A DNA stretch of 64,000 bases, from the NCBI RefSeq assembly GCF_003268475.1, contig NZ_MCIF01000002.1, positions 388,015-452,014 of the forward strand, read 5' to 3'. The DNA comes from Thermogemmatispora tikiterensis (GTDB lineage Bacteria; Chloroflexota; Ktedonobacteria; Ktedonobacterales; Ktedonobacteraceae). Numbering within the stretch: position 1 is the first letter of the stretch; the number at the start of each line of letters is the position of its first letter. The translations under genes were made by a program, and so were the position numbers. Positions 10,497 through 18,864 of the stretch are shown one piece after another. Under the pieces are notes generated by a model. It saw only the letters and a program-made list of their open reading frames with translations. It did no database searches and had not been told where the DNA came from.

Positions 10497-11861
10497 GATG
10501 CCTCTCCTGTGCCTGGTGAGATAGGCCAGGACGATCATGCCCATCACTGGACGGCCAGGGTGCATAGCTGGCGTGAGCAGACCATCACAAAAGCAAGCAT
10601 GCATGCCTGAGCGAAGGCATAGCTTCCCTTTCCAGCAGGTACCGACTACTGGCTTCCAAGATGGCCGCTCACTGCGCGTGAGCACAGGAGAGCTTCCCCA
10701 CGCTCAGGTCAGGTATAGCGCATTGGCAGCAGCTATAACGTTGTACTGCCGGGCCGGGTGCCTCTTGAGCGAGGGTCAAGCGACCGATTGTTGCCAGGCA
10801 GACAGAGGCCGGCTGCAAGTAGCAGAACTCGATCCTGATGAGCCTGCAACACTTCGTAGAAGGATAAGAAAGTTAAGATCCGAGTCAGCGCTCACGCGAG
10901 AAAAGAGGGATGAGGTGAGGAGCAACACTGAGGGAAGGGTTCCGAGGGAGGAGTCTACGAGCAGGTGTCCTGCTTCAGTCAGGCTTCCACCCCCTGTTCC
11001 CGTCAGCACTCACCCATTCCATGCGTAGGAAGGTCCCTCGCCGTGGCGGTGGTTCCGAGCATCTACTCGCCGGTTCCATAGATGGTCACGATCCTCCTGG
11101 GCTTTGGCCTGGTGTGATAGCGGCGGACTCTCTGCCCGAGCTTGATCTGCCTACTGGGGATCTCCACAAGCCACCATACCAGGCCCATTTTTGAAACGAG
11201 ATAATCTCTGCGAAGAATTATATAGCTGCCGGAGGAAGGCGGTCAAGGGTCTTGCGGCGAACTCGAAGCAAGCCAGAGAGTTCCTTGCATACTCGCGCGA
11301 CGGGACACGATGACCGTCGGCCCCTGGTCAAGGCGCGCGGGAATTCGCCTGTCCCGAGCCGGCTGGGATGATCGTCTCCTGCCAGAACGTGGCCCTCGCC
11401 ACTGCTCGGAACGAGCGGTCCTGGTAACTAACTGAGGCGATCGTACGGGCTGAGGAGGGCACTAGAAGCGCTCATCGGCCACATCCGCTGATGCTGGCGG
11501 CGCCAGTCGGGCGGGAACCACTCATCCCGCTGGCTGGCGCCGCCTGACAGTACAGGACCCCATCGCCGAGAGCCTGGTCGGCCTGAGTGCACACGAGACT
11601 GCGCGCTCTTAGAGAGGCTGCTCCCGGCCCTCAAGCGTTTGAGGACCGGGAGCAACATGCCAGCCAGGCTTACTGATCAGCCAGTCAGCCAAAGCCGGCC
11701 TCTCAGTCGAGGGATCAAGCTGAAGGCGTCAGATCTCGATCGGGTACAGGCGGCGCCGCGGCAGGCTGGCACGATCTGGCTCCTGAAAGCCCTTCAAGTG
11801 CCGGGACTCCCTCAGACTTCTCCAGACCGGCAGCCGGCACCGGTTGCACCCTCCTCTCAGA
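10497..11861. other. 1.36-kb gap with two strong hairpins
   Basis: No supportable gene. Two GC-rich inverted repeats lie in its right part. One has arms GGCGGCGCCAG (11496-11506) and CTGGCGCCGCC (11534-11544), with additional GGGA/TCCC pairing inside. The other has arms GCTCCCGGCCCTCAA (11620-11634) and TTGAGGACCGGGAGC (11639-11653), matching 14 of 15 with a 4-base loop. Neither has a T-tract. Confidence 0.5.
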
Positions 11862-13361
11862 TCAGAGCGCCGTCCAGCCAACAACATCAACCGTGCCGTT
11901 GCTGGCCGTCGCTACGGCTACAGGTTCCCCACCGCTTAGACTCCCGTAGAAGACCGTCGTTTCCTCGATCAGGGCATTGCCGCAGGCTAGCGGTTTAGCT
12001 CCTGTCATGGCATAGAGGTGACCATCACGGGAGATGAGGGACCAGAGCGCAGGCACCGCCTGGTCCAGGCTATAGCTGCTCCCCTGTTCCAGGTTCGCCA
12101 GTACGCGAGGCCGACCACGACCATCGCTGCTGAGCATAGCTAGCTGAAAGGTGGCCTGGTATGGTGCGCCACACTGGAGGTACGGGCTCCCGTTACGCAT
12201 GAGCATCAGTAACGTCCTCGTCGTGACGGCCCGTATGCTCTCTACGCAGCTTTCGGGATTCTGTGCCGAAGCCAGCTGACGGTAGATGGTCGTCTGAGAA
12301 CCCCCCGCTGCTGGCTCGCTCACGATGGTGGAGATTGCTGGCCCTGTTTGCTCGCATGTAGAGACAAAGAGACGCGAGCCGTCAGGACTGGTATCTACTG
12401 CTACGTCTGTATAGCGAACATTTTCTTCTATTACATCATTCCACACAGGATTGGCTGGATTAGGGCTTTTGTTGACATCGATAAGGTAGAGGTTCATTGG
12501 TAGCGGCGGCGAGCCGCAGGTGGCACGGCTTTCTGTAACGATGTAGGCCTGGCTGCTGTTGAGCCAACTCAAAGGGATAGCAATCGAGCAAGATTGTGTG
12601 TATAGCAAGAGCTGTCGTAAGTTTCCGGTTCTGATATCCAGAAGCGTCACCAGGCTGGTAGTACCTTGCAAATCGGTAGACAGGAGAACATGGCGCTCGT
12701 CGGGAGACCAGGTAAAGCGAACCGGGGGATAGCCAGTATAGCTGATGATGCCCCGTCCTTCGAAGGCGCTGAAGGCCCCGCCTTTCGGGGTATAGGGCAG
12801 CTTAGGGAAGCAATAGAGGGTTTGGAGGCCCTGTCCATCCATGCGTACCATCTGGAGCAGCGCTACATGGTTGGGGTCGCGCTGTGGATCTGGCAGGCTG
12901 AGAAACATAATCCATTGCCCATCGGCGGAGACCTGGGCCTCGCTAATGTGCAAGCCGCTGGTGATAATGGTTACTCGTTGACCGGTGGCAACGTCGTAGC
13001 GCACCAGGTGGCCGTGGGCGGTGGAGGTTTGCGACTGGCCTTCGTTATAGATGTAGACAAGGTTCTGATGGCTTCCCAGAGCCAGCGGGCGCATGACTGC
13101 CGGGCGCGTACCGAAGGGGTTGGTGGGCGAGATGCCGGGGCAGGAGGTCTGAGTGACTGGCATGGGCACGCTTTTCCGGGGCGCGGGAGTAGAAGTCGGT
13201 GGATGTTGTGCCGGCCTCGTAGGCGTTGCTGTCAGTTGCTGGAGGCCGGAGCCGCCGCCTCCAGAAATGCTGATAGATGCACTACAACCCGTCAGGATGA
13301 GACAGAAGAAAACCACTAGCCAGCTTATTGTCCTGGCTGTACTCCGTGCGATGAAGCTCAT
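11862..13361 (-). CDS. secreted lipoprotein with WD40-like beta-propeller repeats
   Basis: A 499-aa protein with a type II signal peptide: positively charged start (MSFIARSTART), hydrophobic core ISWLVVFFCLIL and lipobox LTGC. A Gly-rich then Thr/Pro-rich linker tethers the globular part. That part contains repeated SADGQWIMFLS, SPDERHVLLST and SPDGSRLFVST segments typical of PD40/TolB-like beta-propellers. It is likely an extracytoplasmic, membrane-anchored binding protein; the ligand is unknown. Start ATG 13361 with GGAGGTG upstream; an upstream in-frame ATG at 13448 would put 29 extra residues before the signal peptide and is rejected. The gene is monocistronic. Confidence 0.85.
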   Translation of the reverse strand: MSFIARSTARTISWLVVFFCLILTGCSASISISGGGGSGLQQLTATPTRPAQHPPTSTPAPRKSVPMPVTQTSCPGISPTNPFGTRPAVMRPLALGSHQNLVYIYNEGQSQTSTAHGHLVRYDVATGQRVTIITSGLHISEAQVSADGQWIMFLSLPDPQRDPNHVALLQMVRMDGQGLQTLYCFPKLPYTPKGGAFSAFEGRGIISYTGYPPVRFTWSPDERHVLLSTDLQGTTSLVTLLDIRTGNLRQLLLYTQSCSIAIPLSWLNSSQAYIVTESRATCGSPPLPMNLYLIDVNKSPNPANPVWNDVIEENVRYTDVAVDTSPDGSRLFVSTCEQTGPAISTIVSEPAAGGSQTTIYRQLASAQNPESCVESIRAVTTRTLLMLMRNGSPYLQCGAPYQATFQLAMLSSDGRGRPRVLANLEQGSSYSLDQAVPALWSLISRDGHLYAMTGAKPLACGNALIEETTVFYGSLSGGEPVAVATASNGTVDVVGWTAL

Positions 13362-13706
13362 GGTTTCACCTCCGCAATGGGCCTCAGATCCTCGTTGAGA
13401 CGCTCGGAAGCGTATGCTTTGGGGCACTCTCACTGCTTCATTTAGCATCTGCAGCCGCAGGCAGCTATGAACCGTTTCACGGTGACATTGTTGCTTCGTT
13501 CACAGCTGCCTATCTACCGGAACCAGCCTTCCTCACCGCCGTCTTCAGATGAGTCAGGGCTTCGTGCAGATCCTGGCGCAGAGACTGGCGGTGAGAAGTG
13601 GAGGCCTCTCCCAGAGACTTTCGGCGGGGCTTTCTCGTCGGGGAGTGGGGTCGATCGTGATCGGGGAGGTCTTCCTGCTGCTTCTCGCTTGGCTCAGCGC
13701 GTTGCA

Positions 13707-13883
13707 TTAGCGGAGCAGCCAGAAATCGCGGCACTGGATGGGGTGAGAAGGTAGACGAAAGCGCCGGGCAACGTCGGGGTGATCGACGAACGCCGGTGCT
13801 TCATCCGCCTTGGGAAGGCGCGTGTCGGCGTTGGTATCGTGGCGCGCTGCGACGACGAGGGGACTCGTAGGTCTGGCTGGGGG
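13707..13883 (-). pseudogene. possible short coding remnant next to CRISPR array 1
   Basis: About 59 codons stay open on the minus strand and read ARHDTNADTRLPKADEAP, then AFVDHPDVARRFRLPSHPIQ, ending at a TAA at 13707. The composition is protein-like but there is no start codon, ribosome binding site or recognised family. It may be the tail of a gene cut by formation of the array. The rest of 13362-13909 shows nothing. Confidence 0.2.
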
Positions 13884-13909
13884 CTATGCTTGTGATGCAG
13901 CTACCGCTT

Positions 13910-14832
13910 GTTTCAATCCCAAAGGGGCAGGATAGCTGCTTCAGACGCACAAATGTGTCGATCATCCGAGGACATCGCCTTCCTCTTTCAATCCCAAAGG
14001 GGCAGGATCGCTGATTCAGACAATGCTGCTCTCGGACGTGGTAGGAAGTGAGCCCGAGGTTTCAATCCCAGACGGGCAGGATCGCTGATTCAGACCTGCC
14101 ACAAAAAACGACAACAGCACAAATAAGCTAGTTTCAATCCCAGACGGGCAGGATCGCTGATTCAGACCTCCGCAGACACTTGCAAAAATCGCACAATTAC
14201 AGGTTTCAATCCCAGACGGGCAGGATCGCTGATTCAGACGCTGGCACCCGACTCGGGCGCTGGCTGCATTCGTGAGTTTCAATCCCAGACGGGCAGGATC
14301 GCTGATTCAGACGCATGACCGAGAACGAGATGAGGCAGATCTATCGGGTTTCAATCCCAGACGGGCAGGATCGCTGATTCAGACGAACATCTGGCCCTCT
14401 TGGTGTTGGCGAGCAATGCTGAGTTTCAATCCCAGACGGGCAGGATCGCTGATTCAGACGCTGCTGCTGCTGAAGTTGCTGAGGAGACTGCTGAAGGTTT
14501 CAATCCCAGACGGGCAGGATCGCTGATTCAGACGTACCACTCCCAAAATGCCTACTTCTAAAAATGCTGCCGTTTCAATCCCAGACGGGCAGGATCGCTG
14601 ATTCAGACGTTCGACTCCTGCGGATGAAGGCGACCTCGCCTATTATGGAGTTTCAATCCCAGACGGGCAGGATCGCTGATTCAGACTGTGGCCGGACTGT
14701 CCGGCGCTCACCGCCAGCAAGCGTTTCAATCCCAGACGGGCAGGATCGCTGATTCAGACGCGCTCTCCCTGTTTCTCGATCACGGCGAGAGTATCGTTTC
14801 AATCCCAGACGGGCAGGATCGCTGATTCAGAC
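13910..14832 (-). CRISPR. CRISPR array 1: 13 repeats, 12 spacers
   Basis: Thirteen 37-bp repeats start at 13910, 13985, 14059, 14131, 14203, 14276, 14348, 14423, 14497, 14572, 14650, 14723 and 14796. On the plus strand each begins GTTTCAATCCCAGACGGGCA and ends GGATCGCTGATTCAGAC, so in crRNA sense (minus strand) the repeat ends in GGGATTGAAAC. Spacers are 35-41 nt and all different. The two left-most repeats are degenerate (AAAGGGGCAGGATAGCTGCT in the first), marking the old, leader-distal end; the leader is at 14833-15030. Transcription therefore runs leftward. No cas gene is adjacent, so the array would depend on Cas proteins encoded elsewhere. Confidence 0.97.
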
Positions 14833-15030
14833 GGTACCCCTTCTAAGATAGCATCTGGAGCGGCCTCCGTCAAGCAGATTCGATGATCCCAAAAAAACGG
14901 TCACTAGTGACCGTTTTTAGGCGGTAATCATGCCAGCCACTTTGGCCCTCCGGCGGCCTGGGAAGCCTTTCGAGGATCGCTGCGTGAGAAGTCGGGAGCC
15001 GAGATCCTCGAAGCGACAAGTATATCAGGT
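14833..15030 (-). promoter_or_regulatory. CRISPR array 1 leader (inverted copy of array 2 leader)
   Basis: About 200 bp next to the newest repeat that matches, in reverse complement, 38148-38342 beside array 2. Shared blocks include AAGATAGCATCTGGAGCGGC, CGATGATCCCAAAAAA, the palindrome CGGTCACTAGTGACCG and a dyad TTCGAGGATC...GATCCTCGAA. In this copy A and T runs extend the palindrome to a perfect 26-bp inverted repeat (14893-14918). These are candidate promoter and integration-factor sites for the array. Confidence 0.85.
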
Positions 15031-15611
15031 AAAAATGTAAAATATGGTTTTATCGAATAGTATCCATAAAACCAGGCATAACCATCCGAGCCTGGGAAAC
15101 CTGCCTGTCGGCCTGCTGGCTGACGGGCTGACCAGCGATAGGCTCCTGCGGCATAACAGAGCCTCTAAGAACAGGAAGCCAGCACGCAGCCGATTCCCTC
15201 GTACAGGAGCGTCGCCCGGGCCTCTCATTCAGAAAGAAAGAACTCGCTCGCTCTCAGTGGCGCAAAAGGCTGGCCGCTCGGCTTTCCCTCTGATCAAACC
15301 AGCTCTTCCCTTGCCGAGCACCCTTGACTCTGACGCAACGTTATGGAGCGGCATATGTCAAGGAGGCGAAAGCGGTGAAGTATACGGTTGAGCTGACTGT
15401 TTCTCTGCCCGAGGACTCCGTGCGAGCAAGTCCCCCACGGGACGCCCGTAGAGAAAGCGCTCGCTCACCATCTCAGTCTGAAGGCTACCCCGTTCAGGGG
15501 CCAGGCCCGTCCCGCAGACAAATCCGCCCGCTCCAGCCGGGCTGACGTCTCTGTTCTGCATTAGGAAATCATAAAAAATCAATAATCAGGCGTTATAGCA
15601 ATCGCTTCTCG
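15031..15611. other. intergenic, AT-rich next to the leader
   Basis: The segment 15031-15080 is AT-rich and lies at the inner edge of the leader. No gene is supported between it and the promoter at 15612; the small open frames lack ribosome binding sites and similarity. Confidence 0.4.
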
Positions 15612-15640
15612 TTGACATCCTTCTTCTCCTTTCCTAGACT
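15612..15640 (+). promoter_or_regulatory. sigma-70-type promoter of methyltransferase gene
   Basis: TTGACA (15612-15617), 17-bp spacer, TAGACT (15635-15640), giving an approximately 80-nt leader before the gene at 15728. The paralogous gene at 51109 has a similar promoter. Confidence 0.6.
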
Positions 15641-15727
15641 GACAGTGTTCGCTCTCCATCTGTCCTCATTCATACTGGCTCTTTTCGGACAGAGCAGGAC
15701 CAGATGAGATGACAAGGAGGTAGTAGT

Positions 15728-16672
15728 ATGCCCTGGTGGTTCTTCAGACGCAAGCGCCCAACAGTGCCCCAGAGCAGTTTGCCACCGGTCTCTGACGCTT
15801 CCGAAACAGCCCAATTTTCCAGTTGGGCCAATGTGACCACTCTAGCCGACCGTACCGATACAGATCAGCGCCGCTATCTTGAGGAGCAGCCCTATCTGCT
15901 GCCCAAGGACCTGCAGGAAGTCAACCGTCTCGACTTTCAGCACTACGTGCTGCGCGCTGCCCTGCGCCGCAACTATCTGGCCCCCATCCAGGCCCCGCGC
16001 CAGATCCTTGATGTTGGCTGCGGTACTGGACAATGGGCCTCCGAGCTGGCGCGTGAGTTCCCCCAGGCAAGCGTAGTGGGCCTGGACGTGGAGGAAGCGA
16101 AGCAACAGACAGCTCCCCCGCCCAATTACCGCTTCGTCAAAGGGGATGTGCTCAATGGCTTGCCCTTCCCAGATCACTCCTTCGATTTCGTCCATCAACG
16201 CTTCTTGTGGACAGCGTTGCCCCTGGCAGCCTGGCCCCGGGTGGTGCAAGAACTGGCACGGGTGACCGCCCCTGGCGGCTGGGTCGAGCTGCTGGAGCCT
16301 GGCCTGGAAGCGGCTCCTATGGGGCCGACGCATCGCCGGCTGGATGCCATGATTAAGGAACTGGCAGCGCTCAGAGGACTGGATGGAGAGGGGGCTGTCA
16401 CCGCCTCGCTGGATCGCTACTTGTGGGAGGCTGGTCTATCACAGGTGCAGCGACAAGTAATCGAAGTCCCCTTTGGAGACTGGGGCGGGCGCATCGGCTC
16501 CCTGCTAGCCCTGGACTTCCGCGAGTTCGCCCTGGCCCTGAGCGGCGCGGCAACAAAACGCTTTCAGCTGAGTCACCAGCAGTATCAGGCGCTTGTTCAG
16601 ACCATGCTCCAGGAGTGCAATGAGCTGAAAACAATGTATCACTTTGTTGCCGCCTATGGACGGAAACTCTGA
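15728..16672 (+). CDS. class I SAM-dependent methyltransferase (MPWWFFRR family, copy 1)
   Basis: A 314-aa class I methyltransferase. It starts with a Trp/Phe/Arg-rich MPWWFFRRK, followed by about 60 variable residues and the conserved YLLPKDLQEVNRLDFQHY. The SAM-binding motif I is ILDVGCGTGQWASELAREFP. The acidic end of strand 2 is VVGLDVEEA, and motif III lies near ARVTAPGGWVELLEP. The substrate is unknown. A close paralogue at 51109-52050 shares the N-terminus, the core and the C-terminal GDWGGR(I/L)GSL segment. ATG 15728 follows AAGGAGG. It is the first gene right of array 1 and points toward the thiopeptide genes, so it could tailor the peptide, but the paralogue outside the cluster makes that uncertain. 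Confidence 0.85.
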   Translation: MPWWFFRRKRPTVPQSSLPPVSDASETAQFSSWANVTTLADRTDTDQRRYLEEQPYLLPKDLQEVNRLDFQHYVLRAALRRNYLAPIQAPRQILDVGCGTGQWASELAREFPQASVVGLDVEEAKQQTAPPPNYRFVKGDVLNGLPFPDHSFDFVHQRFLWTALPLAAWPRVVQELARVTAPGGWVELLEPGLEAAPMGPTHRRLDAMIKELAALRGLDGEGAVTASLDRYLWEAGLSQVQRQVIEVPFGDWGGRIGSLLALDFREFALALSGAATKRFQLSHQQYQALVQTMLQECNELKTMYHFVAAYGRKL

Positions 16673-16772
16673 TCCCCCCAGTCGTCCCTTGAAGAAGGAA
16701 AGCCTGCCTCACCTCAGTCTCGCCTTCCTGCGCGAGTAGAGCAGGAGAATGAAGGAAAGGTACAGACAGACA

Positions 16773-16845
16773 TGCGGCTGGCCCTCTCGCCCCTGGCACC
16801 AATCCAGTAACCATTGTCGCGCCAGGGGCGAGAAGGCCAGCCGCA
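16773..16845. repeat. long inverted repeat, 24 of 25 bp paired
   Basis: Left arm 16773-16797 (TGCGGCTGGCCCTCTCGCCC then CTGGC) pairs with right arm 16821-16845 with a single mismatch, across a 23-base loop. It is just downstream of the methyltransferase gene. There is no T-tract after either arm, so it is not a standard terminator. It could be an RNA structure or a small mobile or palindromic element. Confidence 0.75.
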
Positions 16846-17843
16846 GGCGCTCAGCATGGGGCGGGTGGGTCCAGCATGGGGCCTGGCGATGGGGCTGCCC
16901 GATGGCGCTTACAGACACAAGAGGGGATCACAGTGAGTGCAGTCAGGTCAATTTTTCATGCCTATACTGCTGGATCGGAAGAATAGGCAAGGCTCGCGCT
17001 TACAGCCTTTCACGTTCACCAAACAAGAGAGGTTTCACCTTACCCCCGGGCGGGGCTGGCAAAAGCTCCAGAGAGGCGACTGAACGTCTTCTTGATCACT
17101 TCCCTCTCTAGACTCGCTACCCCACTTGACATTAACTCCACCATAATGGTATATTCGAAGCGTGAGCATGAAGAGCCTCCATCTGGATAGGGAGGCATCG
17201 AGATGGACGGTCGAAAGCCAGGCAGGCCTGGTGCAGATCGCCCGACTCCTCCGTCACAATGCGAACGTCAACCCACCTGTCCTTTCCTGGGGGGGAAAGG
17301 CCCAGGGCGAAGGTTCTCTTGAGTTCGCCATGCTCGCGCCCAGTTCCTCAGATCGCTGTCAGGTAGATCGCTTCCAGGCAGGCTCAGCCATGCTGGATGG
17401 CAGGCTGGGTAATGAATAGAGAAAGAGAAAAACTTCTATCTTGGGCCTGAGCCGTGCTATAAGGCTGGTCTACCATGCCAAATGACATCTCACTCAAGAG
17501 CAATGCTGCTCGGTGATTGGATGTGAAGGAGCATCTGCCTAGTACCGTCAGGTGTATCACAGGGGTGATTGCCATTGCAATCTGGCTGATTACCAGCGCC
17601 GGCTCCGCACGATCAGATATGTTAGAGGCCGCGCCCATAGCCTCGCTAGAGGCATACCACTCCTTCTCGTCTCCGGTCATCCAAGCACCAGCACCCAAAA
17701 CTACGGGCATGAGGTGATACTGCCCTCTTAACCGCTAGACGTATTTTTTAGATCCGTCGTGTATCGCTCGTCAAGAGCGGCAGAGGAGCAGTTTTACCTT
17801 CATATAGCTGCAAATAGAGCTTTTGAAGAGAAAGGAGTCTGAA
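16846..17843. other. intergenic region upstream of the precursor genes
   Basis: About 1 kb without a convincing gene apart from a promoter at 17126-17155. A 108-codon minus-strand frame (17384-17710) and overlapping plus-strand frames exist but have no clear ribosome binding site or recognised family; none is called. The segment immediately upstream of 17844 has the AAAGGAG ribosome binding site of precursor 1. Confidence 0.4.
17126..17155 (+). promoter_or_regulatory. sigma-70-type promoter upstream of thiopeptide precursors
   Basis: TTGACA (17126-17131), 18-bp spacer, TATATT (17150-17155), pointing at the precursor genes. It would give an approximately 680-nt leader, so a second promoter nearer 17844 may exist. 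Confidence 0.55.
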
Positions 17844-18053
17844 ATGAACGAACTGCACGGCGAACTCGCCCAGCTAGAACTCGAAGGCCTCTCCCTCGAT
17901 AACCTGGAGATCGAGGATCTGAAGCTTTCCAGCGAAGGCGGCCTGGAGCTACTCACGACCGGCCACGGCATGGTGGAGATCGGTGCCTCCTCGGGCCAGA
18001 CCGCCTGCTGTAGCTGCTGCATTGTCTGCTGCTGCTGCCCCTGCCTGGGTTAA
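17844..18053 (+). CDS. thiopeptide precursor peptide 1
   Basis: A 69-aa ribosomal precursor. Residues 1-48 are an acidic, Leu-rich leader (ELHGELAQLELEGLSLD...) ending in GHGMVEIGA. The core is predicted to start at Ser49: SSGQTACCSCC, then IVCCCCPCLG. The leader end corresponds to the GHGMTEVGAS that I recall in thiomuracin and GE2270 precursors. The core has nine Cys for thiazoles, and Ser49/Ser57 (core positions 1 and 9) are candidates for the two dehydroalanines joined into a pyridine; Ser50 and Thr53 could also be dehydrated. It differs from copy 2 by a PCLG extension instead of a terminal Trp. ATG 17844 follows AAAGGAG. Confidence 0.92.
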   Translation: MNELHGELAQLELEGLSLDNLEIEDLKLSSEGGLELLTTGHGMVEIGASSGQTACCSCCIVCCCCPCLG

Positions 18054-18197
18054 GTAAGGCTCACCCCTCGGCAAGATATTCAGCGCCGGTCGACAGACTG
18101 ATCGGCCTCCCGTGCGGGCTAGCGGTTGACAGCAGGGCAGACGTCGCTTCATGCCACAAGCGCCATCCCATCTACATGATGTGCAAGGAGGTTACTC

Positions 18198-18398
18198 ATG
18201 CAAGATCTGCACGGCGAACTCGCCCAGCTGGAACTCGAAGGCCTCTCCCTCGATAGCCTGGAGATCGAGGATCTGAAGCTCTCCAACGAAGGCGGCCTGG
18301 AGCTACTCACGACCGGCCACGGCATGGTAGAGATCGGCGCCTCCTCGGGCCAGACCGCCTGCTGTAGCTGCTGCATTGTCTGCTGCTGCTGCTGGTAA
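18198..18398 (+). CDS. thiopeptide precursor peptide 2
   Basis: A 66-aa precursor almost identical to copy 1 (leader changes at the N-terminus, N20S and S30N) with the same core start, SSGQTACCSCC, but ending IVCCCCW. The nucleotide sequences of copies 1 and 2 are also nearly identical, so this is a recent tandem duplication. The Ser at core positions 1 and 9 is preserved. ATG 18198 follows CAAGGAGG. The C-terminal change suggests that two related products are made by the same enzymes. Confidence 0.92.
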   Translation: MQDLHGELAQLELEGLSLDSLEIEDLKLSNEGGLELLTTGHGMVEIGASSGQTACCSCCIVCCCCW

Positions 18399-18490
18399 TC
18401 GCCAATTAATTAAGCTATTGATAACTGCTCTCCCTGCCTGCTGACTGAGGCGATACACGACCTGCCCGCCGGGAGAAAGGAGATCGCAGC

Positions 18491-18688
18491 ATGGAAGATC
18501 TAAAACAGGAACTGGCTCACCTGACCCTTGACGAGCTGCAGCTGGACGAGCTGAACATCCAGCCGCTCACTGCAGATCGTGATGGGCTGGAAGCGCTCAC
18601 CCTTGGTCACGGCATGATCGAGATAGGCGCCTCTGTCCTTCCCGAGGGCTGCTGCAGCTGCTGCATACCCTGCTGCTGTTGCTGGTAG
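18491..18688 (+). CDS. thiopeptide precursor peptide 3 (divergent)
   Basis: A 65-aa precursor. The leader is diverged (MEDLKQELAHLTLDELQLDE...) but ends in GHGMIEIGA. The core SVLPEGCCSCC, then IPCCCCW, holds only two hydroxyl residues, Ser48 and Ser56, again at core positions 1 and 9, and eight Cys. That these two are the only dehydratable residues, spaced exactly as in the other two copies, is the best internal evidence for an S1-S9 pyridine. ATG 18491 follows GAAAGGAG. Confidence 0.92.
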   Translation: MEDLKQELAHLTLDELQLDELNIQPLTADRDGLEALTLGHGMIEIGASVLPEGCCSCCIPCCCCW

Positions 18689-18708
18689 CAAGCTGCAAGA
18701 CAGAGATC

Positions 18709-18750
18709 GAGAGCGCCGGCGGAAATAAACCAGGCCGGCTCTCCTTTACC
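18709..18750 (+). terminator. hairpin between precursor and enzyme genes
   Basis: GAGAGCGCCGGC (18709-18720) pairs with GCCGGCTCTC (18734-18743), with one bulged G, followed by CTTTACC. The weak T-run suggests a partial terminator that would keep precursor mRNA above enzyme mRNA, a common RiPP arrangement; this is inference. Confidence 0.5.
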
Positions 18751-18864
18751 TGGCCTATCTGAGGTGCAGCGTAGTTGCTGAGCCGCTATGCTGCACCTCA
18801 CGCACCATCAGCCCAGCCCGTCGCCGCAGGGCATCTATGCGCACGATGAGGAGAGAAACTGGCC

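Noticed and set aside
14016..14752. short open frames with repeated peptides such as FNPRRAGSLIQT and LNQRSCPSGIET across array 1
   Set aside because: They are translations of the CRISPR repeats, not a repeat protein. The same applies to the NQRKSPFGIE frames in array 2.
17384..17710. 108-codon minus-strand frame upstream of the precursor genes
   Set aside because: Composition looks somewhat protein-like, but there is no ribosome binding site, no recognised family, and it opposes the transcription of the RiPP operon; not called.
17844..18688. Reading the Cys-rich peptides as metallothioneins or lanthipeptides
   Set aside because: The GHGM.EIGAS leader end, three adjacent copies and the downstream YcaO/SagB/split-LanB/SpaB_C set fit a thiopeptide; there is no lanthionine cyclase (LanC) in the window.
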